DNA of 41,280 nucleotides from assembly GCF_934295145.1 (NCBI RefSeq), contig NZ_CAKRAS010000027.1, positions 1 through 41,280 of the forward strand, written 5' to 3'. Below the pieces are notes generated by a model. The model saw nothing but the letters and a program-made list of their open reading frames with translations. It did no database searches and had not been told where the DNA came from. How positions within the stretch are numbered: position 1 is the stretch's first letter; every line of letters begins with the position of its first letter. A program made the position numbers and the translations under genes. Of the stretch, positions 17,231 to 26,121 are shown piece by piece. Source of the DNA: an uncultured Eubacterium sp. Lineage in GTDB: Bacteria > Bacillota > Clostridia > Lachnospirales > Lachnospiraceae.

Positions 17231-18126
17231 AATGGTAACGGATAATCGTTTTCGTAATCTTTGCATAATGCGATAAATTTCTTTGCCGAAGCTGTTAAAA
17301 ACTTATCTTTATGATGAATTATATGGAAATTTCGGCTGAAACTCAACCCCTCTACTTTGACAGTACAAATCAAGCCTTGTCGCAGAGCCGGAAGAATCAT
17401 TCGATGCGGTAATACAGCAATTCCTAATCCATTGATTGCAGCATTGACCAGTGCCGTTGTGCTTATTGCTTCCCATACTGGTGTAATGTGGATGCCAGCC
17501 TGTTCAACTACACGGTTAAACACCTCTCGTGTGCCACTGCCTTTTTCACGCAAGAGAAATCGCTGTCTTTGAAAATCTTCTATGGATATAACTTGCCCCT
17601 GTGTCCAGCCTTTATCCGTACCGCATATGACACTCAGATAATCTTCCATGTAGGCTTCCGAAACGATATTTGGATTATGCGCAATACCTTCGATCAACGC
17701 ACAATCCAATTCATTTGCCAAAATTTTTTGTTCCAGACGTTCTGATTGCTCAATGGTAACTCTGACATCAAGCCCTGGGCAGAGTTCAGAGAACGCCTTT
17801 ACATAGTTTGGTAAAAACTGCGAACCGATGGTGATACTTGCACCAATACGGAGAACTCCTTTAGAATTCCAATCACGCAACCCTGTTTCCATATCTGCAA
17901 ACAAGTCGGATATATGTATCGCATATTGAAGAAAATGCTGCCCTGCATCGGTGATTTGCAATCGTCTGCCGATTCTGTCAAACAGGTGTACTCCGTAATA
18001 TTGCTCCAGTTCCTTAATGACAAGGCTGACTGCTGGCTGTGTTATGTGTAAAACTTCCGCTGCTTTGGTGGAATTATATCCGTTTTCGCATACGGTACGA
18101 AATATTATCATGTGTCGTATCGTCAT
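17209..18126 (-). CDS. LysR-family regulator divergent from the chromate transporter genes
   Basis: 305 residues. The N-terminal helix-turn-helix is NSTKAAEVLHITQPAVSLVIKELE; the effector domain resembles the CysB/CysL-like branch. Start 18126 follows AAGGAG at 8 nt. It diverges from the chrA pair with 112 nt between the starts, the usual layout of a LysR regulator with its target operon. A short palindrome lies in that gap. It overlaps the ParA remnant at its 3' end. Confidence 0.9.
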   Translation of the reverse strand: MTIRHMIIFRTVCENGYNSTKAAEVLHITQPAVSLVIKELEQYYGVHLFDRIGRRLQITDAGQHFLQYAIHISDLFADMETGLRDWNSKGVLRIGASITIGSQFLPNYVKAFSELCPGLDVRVTIEQSERLEQKILANELDCALIEGIAHNPNIVSEAYMEDYLSVICGTDKGWTQGQVISIEDFQRQRFLLREKGSGTREVFNRVVEQAGIHITPVWEAISTTALVNAAINGLGIAVLPHRMILPALRQGLICTVKVEGLSFSRNFHIIHHKDKFLTASAKKFIALCKDYENDYPLPFYNGLYE

Positions 18127-18174
18127 AACAATCTCCTTATATAAAAACACTTATCCTTTCTGTAAAATTATATT

Positions 18175-18205
18175 ATTTCCATTATTAGAAATCAAGCGGT
18201 ATAAT
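18175..18205 (+). promoter_or_regulatory. Predicted chrA promoter with overlapping LysR-type palindrome
   Basis: TTTCCA (18176-18181), 18 nt, TATAAT (18200-18205). ATTTC-N8-GAAAT (18175-18192) overlaps the -35 and could bind the divergent regulator. Confidence 0.5.
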
Positions 18206-18238
18206 GTTAATAAACATAGAAAGGACGGCATTTTAGAA

Positions 18239-18814
18239 GTGAACAGCTTGCAAAAATACAAAAAATTGTTTTCCTCCACTTTAAAACTGAGTGCTTGCAC
18301 TTTTGGCGGCGGATTTGTAATCATTCCGTTGATGCGAAAGAAATTCGTGGAGGAACTTGGTTGGATCGAAGAAGATGAGATGATGGATCTGACCGCAATC
18401 GCACAGTCTTCACCGGGCGCAATAGCAGTTAATGCTTCCATTTTGGTAGGTTATCATGTGGCGGGTTTCCCCGGCGCAATGCTCACGGTATTGGGAACTA
18501 TATTGCCGCCATTTATGATTATTTCCATCATTTCCATGTTTTATCAGGCATTTCGCGATAATGCCATTGTAAATATGGCAATGGCAGGAATGCTCTGCGG
18601 AGTGGCGGCAGTAATCTGTGATGTTGTGATCAATATGGCAAAAACCATTCTTCAAAAAAAACGACTATTGCCTGTTATTGTTATGCTTGGTTCTTTTGCA
18701 GCCGTTCGCTTTTTCTCTGTGAATATCATAGCCATTATTCTTGTCTGTGGCGTGATCGGAGCAGCGGATACGTGGCATCAAGGAAAAATGCGGAAAGTAG
18801 GTGATAAACGGTGA
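18239..18814 (+). CDS. chrA: Chromate transporter, first half-size subunit
   Basis: 191 residues from a GTG start at 18239, preceded by GAAAGGA about 13 nt away; the frame stays open upstream into the divergent gene, but that part is not protein-like. It shows the CHR domain: LSACTFGGGFVIIPLM, AIAQSSPGAIAVNAS and VAGFPGAMLTVLGT, with about six membrane segments. Short CHR proteins work in pairs, and a second one overlaps by 4 nt. The family exports chromate by proton exchange; the natural substrate in gut bacteria may be another oxyanion. Confidence 0.88.
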   Translation: MNSLQKYKKLFSSTLKLSACTFGGGFVIIPLMRKKFVEELGWIEEDEMMDLTAIAQSSPGAIAVNASILVGYHVAGFPGAMLTVLGTILPPFMIISIISMFYQAFRDNAIVNMAMAGMLCGVAAVICDVVINMAKTILQKKRLLPVIVMLGSFAAVRFFSVNIIAIILVCGVIGAADTWHQGKMRKVGDKR

Positions 18815-19374
18815 TATACCTTGAATTATTCTGGAGCTTTTTTCGAATTGGATTATTCAGCATTGGTGGTGGATATGCTGCCATGCCTTTGATTCAGAAT
18901 CAAGCGGTGGATATTCACTCTTGGCTGACAATGACACAATTTGCGGATATTATGACCATCGCTGAAATGACACCCGGCCCCATAGCCATCAACTCAGCAA
19001 CATTTGTTGGTATCCAAGTCGCAGGTCTTCCCGGTGCTGTCATCGCAACGGTTGGCTGTGTGTTTCCATCCTGTGTTATCGTAATGACCCTTGCCTATAT
19101 CTATTATCGTTTCCGTGGATTGAATATGGTGCAGGGTATTCTTGCCGGACTTCGCCCTGCGGTCATTGCAATGATCGCATCAGCGGGTATCTCACTGTTG
19201 ATTATGGCGCTCTATGGACAGAGAACGCTTCCGAATGATTTGGCATCTTTGGACTTGATTGCTGCGATTATTTTTGTTATTGGCATTTTTGTTTTAAGAA
19301 AGTGGAAACTGAATCCGCTTTGGGTTATGGCAGGTTCGGGCTTTGCAGGAATCATCCTGTATTCACTTGTATAA
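18811..19374 (+). CDS. chrA: Chromate transporter, second half-size subunit
   Basis: 187 residues with GTG start overlapping the previous stop (GTGA), so the two are coupled. It has the same CHR pattern: IGLFSIGGGYAAMPLIQ, TIAEMTPGPIAINSATF and VAGLPGAVIATVG. The two subunits share this domain but are only moderately alike, and are expected to form one antiporting unit. Regulated with the first subunit. No convincing terminator follows; a 7-bp hairpin at 19403-19423 lacks a T-run. Confidence 0.88.
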   Translation: MIYLELFWSFFRIGLFSIGGGYAAMPLIQNQAVDIHSWLTMTQFADIMTIAEMTPGPIAINSATFVGIQVAGLPGAVIATVGCVFPSCVIVMTLAYIYYRFRGLNMVQGILAGLRPAVIAMIASAGISLLIMALYGQRTLPNDLASLDLIAAIIFVIGIFVLRKWKLNPLWVMAGSGFAGIILYSLV

Positions 19375-19489
19375 GAGAAGAGGCACAGTTATAAAATACA
19401 CGATAAAGGCAGGAGTCCTTTATAAAAATGAATTTCTGATTGTGTAAAACATCTGATTTTATCGAGGGTATGGGGAAACGAAATCCCCA

Positions 19490-19970
19490 TCAAGATATGG
19501 GGAAATATGCGGATTGTGGATATTAAAAAGTCTAATATCGTTGATTTATTAAATTACATTACCGAAGATGGAAAATCTTATGGAACTGCATTATTTTTCA
19601 AAAAAGTATTATCAAATTGTAAGTATTAATCATCAGTTAACCTATCGAAAGTATGAGGGAGATCCCCACGCAACATTTCGTATTACTCTGACCAAAGGTA
19701 AGAATACGCGAATAATCCCCATGACAAACAGATTACGTAAGGTGCTTCTTGATTTGAAAAAAGATTATAAGTACTTCCATACAGAGGAAACTGTGGATGG
19801 AATGAGTGGATTTTTGTTTTGCACTATGAGAGGAAGTTTACAGGTTACGTCAATGTTTAATAGTGATTTGAAAGCCTTAGTGAACGAGTATAACAAGATT
19901 GCAGAATATCCGATTGATGAGATTAGTTCTCATACATTACGGCATACACCAATTTACAACAATTTTTACA
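19490..19970 (+). pseudogene. Tyrosine recombinase (integrase) remnant
   Basis: Two frames are needed. The first (about 19490-19629) reads MRIVDIKKSNIVDLLNYITE, like the core-binding domain of Tn916-type integrases. The second (about 19620-19950) reads YRKYEGDPHATF, LTKGKNTRIIPMTNRLRKV, and ISSHTLRHT, the catalytic domain up to the HxxR motif. The part with the second His and the catalytic Tyr is gone. A deletion or frameshift separates the parts. It sits next to the right 16-bp repeat, as expected for an integrase beside its attachment site. Confidence 0.85.
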
Positions 19971-20095
19971 CCATCTATACCCATTTTTGGTGTAGATATA
20001 AAGAATTATAAAGAAATACATGAAAGCAAAAGTATAAAGAATCCAGTAATACCGGGATATGAGGTGGTTTATAGAGTTATAAAAATATGTTCAAG

Positions 20096-20111
20096 CTTAC
20101 GAAAATGTAAG
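20096..20111. repeat. 16-bp direct repeat, right copy (candidate att site)
   Basis: CTTACGAAAATGTAAG, identical to 16657-16672, about 130 nt after the integrase remnant. Confidence 0.45.
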
Positions 20112-20114
20112 ATT

Positions 20115-20160
20115 AAAGGCAGAAATGTAAGCCAAATCGATGGTTTGCATTTCTGCCTTT
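20115..20160. terminator. Intrinsic terminator-like hairpin
   Basis: AAAGGCAGAAATG pairs perfectly with CATTTCTGCCTTT, with a further CAAA/TTTG pairing inside; TTTTGTT follows. It separates the integrase remnant from the transporter genes. Confidence 0.65.
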
Positions 20161-20271
20161 TGTTATGATAGTCTCAACAAAGAAACAAGCATGCTGAAAC
20201 AAAAATAAAAATATTCTGCAAAACATGAAATTATGAAATGTCGAGCAGAACACAGCAAAGGAGTGACGATC

Positions 20272-21039
20272 ATGGCAATTTTGGAAGTAAATAATGTAAA
20301 AAAAATATACACGACACGATTTGGCGGCAATCAGGTACAGGCACTGAGCAACATCAATTTTTCCGTAGAAAAAGGCGAGTACGTGGCAATCATGGGTGAA
20401 TCCGGTTCCGGAAAAACAACCTTGCTGAACATTCTGGCAGCGCTGGATAAACCGACCGCAGGTGAAGTTCTGCTGAACGGCAAAAATCTGGTATCTGTAA
20501 AGGAAAAAGAGATTTCTGCTTTTCGCCGGGATCATCTGGGATTTGTATTTCAGGATTTTAATCTTTTGGATAATTTTTCCCTAAAGGATAATATTTTTCT
20601 CCCGCTGGTACTTTCCGGTGTGGATTACAAGGAGATGGAAAAACGCATCCGTCCGATTGCACAGAAGCTTGGGATTACCGAACTTCTGGAAAAATATCCC
20701 TATGAAGTGTCCGGCGGGCAGAAACAGCGTGCAGCAGTGGCCCGTGCACTGATCACCAACCCGGAACTGGTTCTTGCGGATGAACCGACCGGCGCACTGG
20801 ATTCCAAGGCAACGGACGGGCTGTTGAAGCTTTTTTCACAGATCAATGCGGAAGGACAGACCATTGTAATGGTAACGCACAGTACAAAGGCGGCAAGCCA
20901 TGCAAACCGTATTCTATTTATAAAGGATGGTGAAGTGTTTCATCAGATTTATCGGGGAAACGCGACAAATGAGCAGTTATATGTAAAAATTTCCGATGCG
21001 CTGACCGTATTGACGACAGGTGGTGAAGAGCATGAATAA
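20272..21039 (+). CDS. BceA-like ABC transporter ATPase
   Basis: 255 residues. Walker A GESGSGKTT, Q-loop FVFQDFNLLD, signature VSGGQKQRAAVARAL, Walker B LVLADEPTGALD and switch His in MVTHS are all intact. The FNLLDNFSLKDNIFLPL stretch is typical of the BceA/MacB-like group. Start 20272 follows AAAGGAG. It energises the large permease encoded next, whose start lies 8 nt inside this gene. Such pairs protect against bacitracin, lantibiotics or other envelope-active peptides. Confidence 0.95.
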   Translation: MAILEVNNVKKIYTTRFGGNQVQALSNINFSVEKGEYVAIMGESGSGKTTLLNILAALDKPTAGEVLLNGKNLVSVKEKEISAFRRDHLGFVFQDFNLLDNFSLKDNIFLPLVLSGVDYKEMEKRIRPIAQKLGITELLEKYPYEVSGGQKQRAAVARALITNPELVLADEPTGALDSKATDGLLKLFSQINAEGQTIVMVTHSTKAASHANRILFIKDGEVFHQIYRGNATNEQLYVKISDALTVLTTGGEEHE

Positions 21040-23044
21040 TATTTATGTACGTCTGGCAAAGACAAATATTCAGAACAACCGGCAGCTGTATCTGCCATAC
21101 ATTATTTCAGGCATTGTTACGGTGATGATGTTTTATCTGATGATGTTTATCAACAATAATCCGGGACTGGAAAGTATTCCGGGATCTATAACCCTGAAAA
21201 CAATTATGGCGCTTGGTGTCGGTATTATTACTATTTTCGCTTATATTTTCATTTTCTATACGAATAGTTTTATCATCAAGCGTCGGAAAAAAGAAATCGG
21301 TGTGTACAATATATTAGGTATGGAAAAACGGCACATTGCGAGAGTTCTTGGGTTGGAAACTGTTTTTGCGGCAACACTTGCCATCGCAGGTGGTATTTTA
21401 TCAGGTGTTATATTTTCCAAACTGATCCTGATGCTGCTTTATCGTATGCTGGGATTTCAGGAGAGCGTATCATTTTATGTTACCAAAGCAGGAATTGCGT
21501 GGGCAGTCGCCGTTTTTGGCGTGTTATATATGCTTACGTTGCTCTACAATCTGTTGCAGATCCGTCTGGCAAATCCGATCGAATTACTGCATGGAGGAAA
21601 TGTGGGAGAAAAAGAGCCAAAGACCAAAGGTGTGATGGCAGTTGCAGGAGTCGCATGTCTGGTAGTGGCTTACTATATTGCAATTACCACAGAGAATCCA
21701 ATGGAAGTGCTGATGAAATTTTTCCTTGCAGTTGTTCTTGTAATTATTGGAACTTATTTTCTGTTTACCGCAGGAAGCATTGCTATTTTGAAAATGCTGC
21801 GCAAAAACAAAAAGTTTTACTATAATAAAAAGCATTTTACAGCGGTATCCGGTATGTTATATCGTATGAAACAGAATGCGGCCGGACTGGCAAGCATCTG
21901 TGTGTTGTCTACCATGGTGCTGGTGATGATCTCCATGACGGTCAGTATGTTTGCCGGTGTGGATGATGAGCTGAAAGAGCGGTATCCGTATGAGTTGTCA
22001 TATAGCGTAGATGCAGATAAAATAGAGGAAAATACAGACGGTCAGGAGATTTATCAGACGATCGCTGATACAATCGCAAAGCAGGGCAGGGAAATCACGG
22101 ATTCTTCAATGTTCAGTTACTTTCAGTTATTTATGAAGAGAGAGGGTTCCGTTTTTGAATTCATTGATCATGATACGGACTTTGCGGATTTGTCGGAGAT
22201 TACTTTCCTGACGAGAGAAAATCTGCTTGCCTATGACAGTTCCCTGAAATCAGCAGATGTTCCGGAACCGGAAGCTGGCAAAATCGACATTTACAGTAAA
22301 AACGGGTACGATGAAAGTGTATTTTGCTATCTCGGACAGGATTTTGCAGTAGATCACAGTTTCAGATATGAATCAGAAGCGGATGCTTATCTTTCAGTGA
22401 AGGATAGTTTTTATGTGGTTGCGGATGAAGCTACCCTGAGCCGGATGTATGAATTGCAAATAGCGGCAGGAGCAAATGCAGATGGTTCCGGTATGTATTC
22501 TCTATATCGGACAGAAATGAATTTTGAATATGATGGAACAAAAGAAGAAAAACTGACATGTGAAGATGCAGTCAGTAAGGCGATTTCCGCTCATGGCCTG
22601 GATGATTCCGGTTATCTGCACAGCAGAACCGAAAATGAAAAAAGTTTTTATGTTTTATATGGAGGACTGTTTTTCTTAGGGCTGTTCCTTGGTATTATGT
22701 TCCTGATGGTTACAGTTATGATCATTTTTTACAAACAGATTTCCGAAGGGTATGATGACAGAGAGCGTTATATTATTATGGAAAAAGTAGGTATGAGCAA
22801 TGCAGAAGTAAAGACATCGATCCAGTCACAGATTCGAATCGTATTTTTCCTGCCGCTTGTGATGGCAGCTGTGCATGTGGCAGCAGCGTTTCCGATGATC
22901 CGACGGCTGCTGGCAATGCTGAACCTGACGAATGTGCCATTGTTTGTCACCTGCCTGCTCGTTACAATTCTGGTTTTTACTGCGATTTACTATCTGGTTT
23001 TTAGGATCACATCCAGAGCATATTACAAGATTGTATCCAGATAA
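21032..23044 (+). CDS. BceB-like ABC transporter permease
   Basis: 670 residues. About ten membrane helices follow the family layout: four near the N-terminus (FtsX-like), more to about 315, then a large extracellular domain of about 210 residues (325-540), then the last helices. This extracellular domain is the drug-sensing hallmark of BceB permeases, which also serve as input for BceS-type kinases. The only such kinase in the window is at 4719-5780, 15 kb away. A very large hairpin lies just after the stop. Confidence 0.93.
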   Translation: MNNIYVRLAKTNIQNNRQLYLPYIISGIVTVMMFYLMMFINNNPGLESIPGSITLKTIMALGVGIITIFAYIFIFYTNSFIIKRRKKEIGVYNILGMEKRHIARVLGLETVFAATLAIAGGILSGVIFSKLILMLLYRMLGFQESVSFYVTKAGIAWAVAVFGVLYMLTLLYNLLQIRLANPIELLHGGNVGEKEPKTKGVMAVAGVACLVVAYYIAITTENPMEVLMKFFLAVVLVIIGTYFLFTAGSIAILKMLRKNKKFYYNKKHFTAVSGMLYRMKQNAAGLASICVLSTMVLVMISMTVSMFAGVDDELKERYPYELSYSVDADKIEENTDGQEIYQTIADTIAKQGREITDSSMFSYFQLFMKREGSVFEFIDHDTDFADLSEITFLTRENLLAYDSSLKSADVPEPEAGKIDIYSKNGYDESVFCYLGQDFAVDHSFRYESEADAYLSVKDSFYVVADEATLSRMYELQIAAGANADGSGMYSLYRTEMNFEYDGTKEEKLTCEDAVSKAISAHGLDDSGYLHSRTENEKSFYVLYGGLFFLGLFLGIMFLMVTVMIIFYKQISEGYDDRERYIIMEKVGMSNAEVKTSIQSQIRIVFFLPLVMAAVHVAAAFPMIRRLLAMLNLTNVPLFVTCLLVTILVFTAIYYLVFRITSRAYYKIVSR

Positions 23045-23059
23045 AAGTAGAAAATTTAT

Positions 23060-23259
23060 CGCCTGAAGTTTTAATCGTTACAGTTCACCCGCGCCATTCG
23101 CAAAACGTCCCTTCTGGACTTCTCCGTAGCTACGCTACTATTTTTGCTCATAAGATGGCGCTCCCTTCATCATTATTTTTCCATATATCTCATCATGCCA
23201 GCATGATCGATATATGGAAAAATATGCTGAGTGAACTGTAATGATAAAATTTCAGGCGA
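23060..23259. repeat. Giant hairpin H1 after the BceAB genes
   Basis: Arms 23060-23088 and 23231-23259 are complementary over about 29 positions with few differences. Inside are two more hairpins: GCGCCAT 23091-23097 with ATGGCGC 23155-23161, and a 15-bp perfect stem (ATTTTTCCATATATC) starting at about 23174 with its partner ending at about 23222. It fills most of the gap before pgi. Function unknown; termination is possible but the size far exceeds need. Confidence 0.75.
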
Positions 23260-23287
23260 TTTTGCGTGGAAAAATGCCTTTGCTTAG

Positions 23288-23316
23288 TTGAATTTCAGTG
23301 GATTTAATAGTATAAT
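23288..23316 (+). promoter_or_regulatory. Predicted pgi promoter
   Basis: TTGAAT (23288-23293), 17 nt, TATAAT (23311-23316), 59 nt before the start codon. Confidence 0.75.
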
Positions 23317-23375
23317 CTCCGTAGATTGTTAGAATTATAACAAAGAAACTGGAAAACAGATATGAGGAGGAATCT

Positions 23376-24959
23376 ATGATGCTTAACTGGAAAAATTTAG
23401 ATACCCTTGCTTCTTATGAGGAGCTGAAAAAAGTAGAGCCTGTCAATGTGGCAGAGGCAATGTCCGGAGAAAACGGCGCAGAACGTGTAAAAAATTACAG
23501 CATTCCGATGATGGATGGTCTTACTTATAATTATGCAGCAAAAGCAGTTGATGATAAAGTGCTTGCAGCCCTGGCAAAACTTGCCGAGGAAGCACAGTTG
23601 ATTGAGAAATATGAGTCTCTGTACAACGGAGCAGTGATCAATACAGGAGAGAACCGTCTGGTACTTCATCAGCTTACCCGTGGTCAGTTAGGTGACGATG
23701 TAGTAGCTGAAGGCGTAAACAAACGTGAGTTTTATGTAGCGCAGCAGCAGAAAATCGCTGATTTTGCAAACAAAGTACATGCAGGCGAGATCACAAATGC
23801 AGCAGGCGAGAAATTTACAACTGTTGTTCAGATCGGTATCGGCGGAAGTGATTTAGGTCCGCGTGCGATGTATCTTGCATTAGAGAACTGGGCAAAAGTA
23901 AATAACAAATTCAAAATGGAAGCAAAATTCATCAGCAATGTGGATCCGGATGATGCAGCAGCCGTATTAAATTCCATCGATGTGGCACATTCTATCTTCA
24001 TTCTGGTTTCCAAATCAGGTACAACGTTAGAGACACTGACAAACGAGTCTTTCGTAAAAGATGCTCTTGCAAAAGCAGGTTTGGATGCTTCCAAACATAT
24101 GATCGCTGTTACAAGTGAGACATCTCCGCTGGCTAAGAGCGATGATTATCTGGCAGCATTCTTTATGGATGATTACATCGGCGGACGTTATTCTTCTACA
24201 TCCGCAGTTGGCGGTGCTGTATTATCTCTGGCGTTCGGACCGGATGTATTTGCAGAGTTCCTTGCCGGTGCAGCAGAAGTAGATAAAGCAGCTACAAACA
24301 AAGATTTATTAAAGAACCCGGAAATGCTGGATGCACTGATCGGTGTATACGAGCGTAATGTACTTGGTTATCCGTCCACAGCAGTTCTTCCGTACTCTCA
24401 GGCACTGAGCCGTTTCCCGGCACATTTACAGCAGCTTGATATGGAGTCCAACGGAAAATCTGTCAACCGTTTCGGTGAGCCGGTTGACTATGTAACCGGA
24501 CCGGTAATCTTTGGTGAGCCTGGTACAAACGGACAGCATTCTTTTTATCAGTTACTGCATCAGGGAACAGACATTGTACCGCTTCAGTTTATCGGATTCA
24601 AAAACAACCAGATCGGTACAGATGTCGTAATTCAGGACAGCACAAGCCAGCAGAAACTGTGTGCAAATGTGGCTGCTCAGATCGTTGCATTTGCCTGCGG
24701 TAAAGAAGATGAAAACCGCAATAAAAACTTCGAGGGCGGACGTCCTTCCAGCATCATCATCGGTGAGCAGCTGACACCGAAGACACTGGGCGCATTACTG
24801 GCTCACTTCGAGAACAAAGTAATGTTCCAGGGATTTGTATGGAATGTAAACAGTTTTGATCAGGAAGGTGTACAGCTTGGTAAAGTACTGGCAAAACGTG
24901 TACTTGCACATGAAACCGATGGAGCACTGAAAGTGTACAGTGATTTGCTGAATATCTAG
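23376..24959 (+). CDS. pgi: Glucose-6-phosphate isomerase
   Basis: 527 residues. It interconverts glucose 6-phosphate and fructose 6-phosphate in glycolysis. Phosphate-binding GIGGSDLGPR and SKSGTTLET, signature DYIGGRYSSTSAVGG and signature GEPGTNGQHSFYQLLHQGT are intact. GAGGAGG precedes two adjacent ATG codons; the first is taken. Own promoter and a downstream hairpin make it monocistronic. Codon use looks strongly biased, as for a highly expressed gene. Confidence 0.98.
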   Translation: MMLNWKNLDTLASYEELKKVEPVNVAEAMSGENGAERVKNYSIPMMDGLTYNYAAKAVDDKVLAALAKLAEEAQLIEKYESLYNGAVINTGENRLVLHQLTRGQLGDDVVAEGVNKREFYVAQQQKIADFANKVHAGEITNAAGEKFTTVVQIGIGGSDLGPRAMYLALENWAKVNNKFKMEAKFISNVDPDDAAAVLNSIDVAHSIFILVSKSGTTLETLTNESFVKDALAKAGLDASKHMIAVTSETSPLAKSDDYLAAFFMDDYIGGRYSSTSAVGGAVLSLAFGPDVFAEFLAGAAEVDKAATNKDLLKNPEMLDALIGVYERNVLGYPSTAVLPYSQALSRFPAHLQQLDMESNGKSVNRFGEPVDYVTGPVIFGEPGTNGQHSFYQLLHQGTDIVPLQFIGFKNNQIGTDVVIQDSTSQQKLCANVAAQIVAFACGKEDENRNKNFEGGRPSSIIIGEQLTPKTLGALLAHFENKVMFQGFVWNVNSFDQEGVQLGKVLAKRVLAHETDGALKVYSDLLNI

Positions 24960-25000
24960 ACTTTGGCTGCGTTTAGATGGCTAAACGACAGGTTATGTAG

Positions 25001-25065
25001 AGAACTCTGGAGATTTTGTCTTGGACGCTAACAATCGCTTACCAAGAAAAAATATCCAGAGTTCT
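25001..25065. terminator. Hairpin H2 after pgi
   Basis: AGAACTCTGGA (25001-25011) pairs perfectly with TCCAGAGTTCT (25055-25065), and TCTTGG (25019-25024) with CCAAGA (25042-25047). The loop CGCTAACAATCGCT (25026-25039) is nearly identical to the loop of the hairpin at 40359-40481. Probably the pgi terminator. Confidence 0.7.
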
Positions 25066-25115
25066 TAATTTACAATGCTACCCAATATTCTTGTTTAGGG
25101 TAATTTAAAAAGAAT

Positions 25116-25193
25116 CTGGAAGAAAACTCCAATGCCGGCACGAATGATTTTCTATCTGCGCTGCGCCTTGGAGTTTTACTTCCAGCTTTTTTT
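25116..25193. repeat. Hairpin H3, terminator-like
   Basis: CTGGAAG (25116-25122) pairs with CTTCCAG (25179-25185) and AAACTCCAA (25124-25132) with TTGGAGTTT (25168-25176), followed by a run of seven T. The loop 25139-25167 matches 34719-34747 in 26 of 29 bases. Next to it are another 8-bp hairpin (25202-25209 with 25213-25220) and CGCATGC/GCATGCG (25219-25225, 25258-25264). Confidence 0.7.
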
Positions 25194-25278
25194 ATCTACG
25201 CCGTGGTACTGCGTACCACGCATGCATATACTTCACCCAGACAATAGGCGCTTTGTTGCATGCGCAGATTTACATATC

Positions 25279-25308
25279 AAGATTTGGGTGTCAAAACACC
25301 CAAATCTT
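25279..25308. repeat. 13-bp perfect hairpin at the edge of structured repeat copy 2
   Basis: AAGATTTGGGTGT pairs perfectly with ACACCCAAATCTT around CAAA. Copy 1 has only a short GTGT/ACAC version at the same place. Confidence 0.7.
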
Positions 25309-25474
25309 GATTATACGGATTGCTTCGTGCTTTGCACTCCCACAATCCTTCCCGCTATTCGCATATCGTGGGATGAAAATCCCACTTTTATGCTCATATC
25401 GGGGCGTGCCCCAAGGTCATTCATCCACCCTTGTGCAAGCACAGGTGGACTCAGAGCTTTTGACACTGTAATCA
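25308..25474 (-). repeat. 167-nt structured repeat, copy 2
   Basis: Same length and fold as the copy at 3703-3869. Closing stem TGATTA (25308-25313) with TAATCA at 25469-25474; GGATTGC (25317-25323) with ACAATCC (25342-25348); GTGGGAT with ATCCCAC; then TCCACC with GGTGGA around GTGC/GCAC. The C-A mismatch in the second stem becomes U-G on the minus strand, so that strand is preferred. Confidence 0.8.
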
Positions 25475-25513
25475 TATTAAAAAACAAATTGGTTTATGAG
25501 AATGGCAACGTAC

Positions 25514-25657
25514 GCTACCCTTGACAGAATAAAAAAGAACGGCTTTCCCTTTGTTACCGACGGCGAAGAACTCAAGAACATGTAGATTTTCTCCGTCGCT
25601 GGCAACAGTGTAGCCGTTCTTTTTTTCTCTTTCAAGGGCATGCCGCTGCGCGGTAGC
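25514..25657. repeat. Giant hairpin H4
   Basis: AAAAAAGAACGGCT (25531-25544) pairs with AGCCGTTCTTTTTT (25612-25625), GTTACCGACGG (25553-25563) with CCGTCGCTGGCAAC (25593-25606, one 3-nt bulge), and outside these CCCTTGA (25518-25524) with TCAAGGG (25632-25638) and GCTACC (25514-25519) with GGTAGC (25652-25657). T-runs on both strands could end transcription either way. Confidence 0.65.
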
Positions 25658-25667
25658 TGAAATATTT

Positions 25668-25776
25668 CCTCAGGCTCAGAATCTAAGAACATATAGTGGC
25701 TTCGCCACCTAAATAAAGCAATTATAAATCTCTACAATACGGTTTTTTAAACTGTTTTTAGATTTTGAGCCAGAGG
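25668..25776. repeat. Giant hairpin H5
   Basis: Arms 25668-25686 and 25758-25776 are complementary at 16 of 19 positions. A small GTGGC-TTC-GCCAC hairpin lies inside near 25695. Short CCGC/GCGG and GTTCCA/TGGAAC stems fill 25790-25820. Confidence 0.6.
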
Positions 25777-25815
25777 TAAGACAAAAGCCACCGCAACGCG
25801 GTTCCACGGCGTAAA

Positions 25816-26015
25816 TGGAACAAAGCAGAAACGAACTCCAACGAAAGAACCATTGTAAAATTTTCGTTGTGACCGCTGCGTCTAGCCCGACCGCGGGAGT
25901 GTGTCTGAGCCCGCCGGTTTTGCGGGCGAGTTCGCGGGAGCGGTCGGAAAAAAGCGACGCAGTGGTCACAGAAAATTTTTCAGGTTCTTGTTGGAGTCTG
26001 TTTCTGCTTGTTCCA
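25816..26015. repeat. Giant hairpin H6, 200 nt, nearly fully paired
   Basis: Left arm from 25816 (TGGAACAA) pairs with the right arm ending at 26015 (TTGTTCCA) over about 60 positions with few bulges. The centre is GC-rich and also paired: CCGACCG with CGGTCGG, GCCCGC with GCGGGC. AATTTTCGTT (25859-25868) and CTAGCCCG (25882-25889) recur inverted in hairpin H7. It lies upstream of the VOC gene. 24960-26121 as a whole holds no gene. Confidence 0.75.
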
Positions 26016-26121
26016 AACCACCCTAAACAAGAAGGTGACATGAGAAAGCATAGAACAAATTGAAAATTTATGTTAATATAGCATTTATGAAATAAATCCA
26101 TTATGGAAAGGATGAAATAAT

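Noticed and set aside
25132..25524. 130-codon open frame between pgi and the VOC gene
   Set aside because: It runs through two hairpins and the structured repeat, has no ribosome binding site, and its composition is not protein-like.
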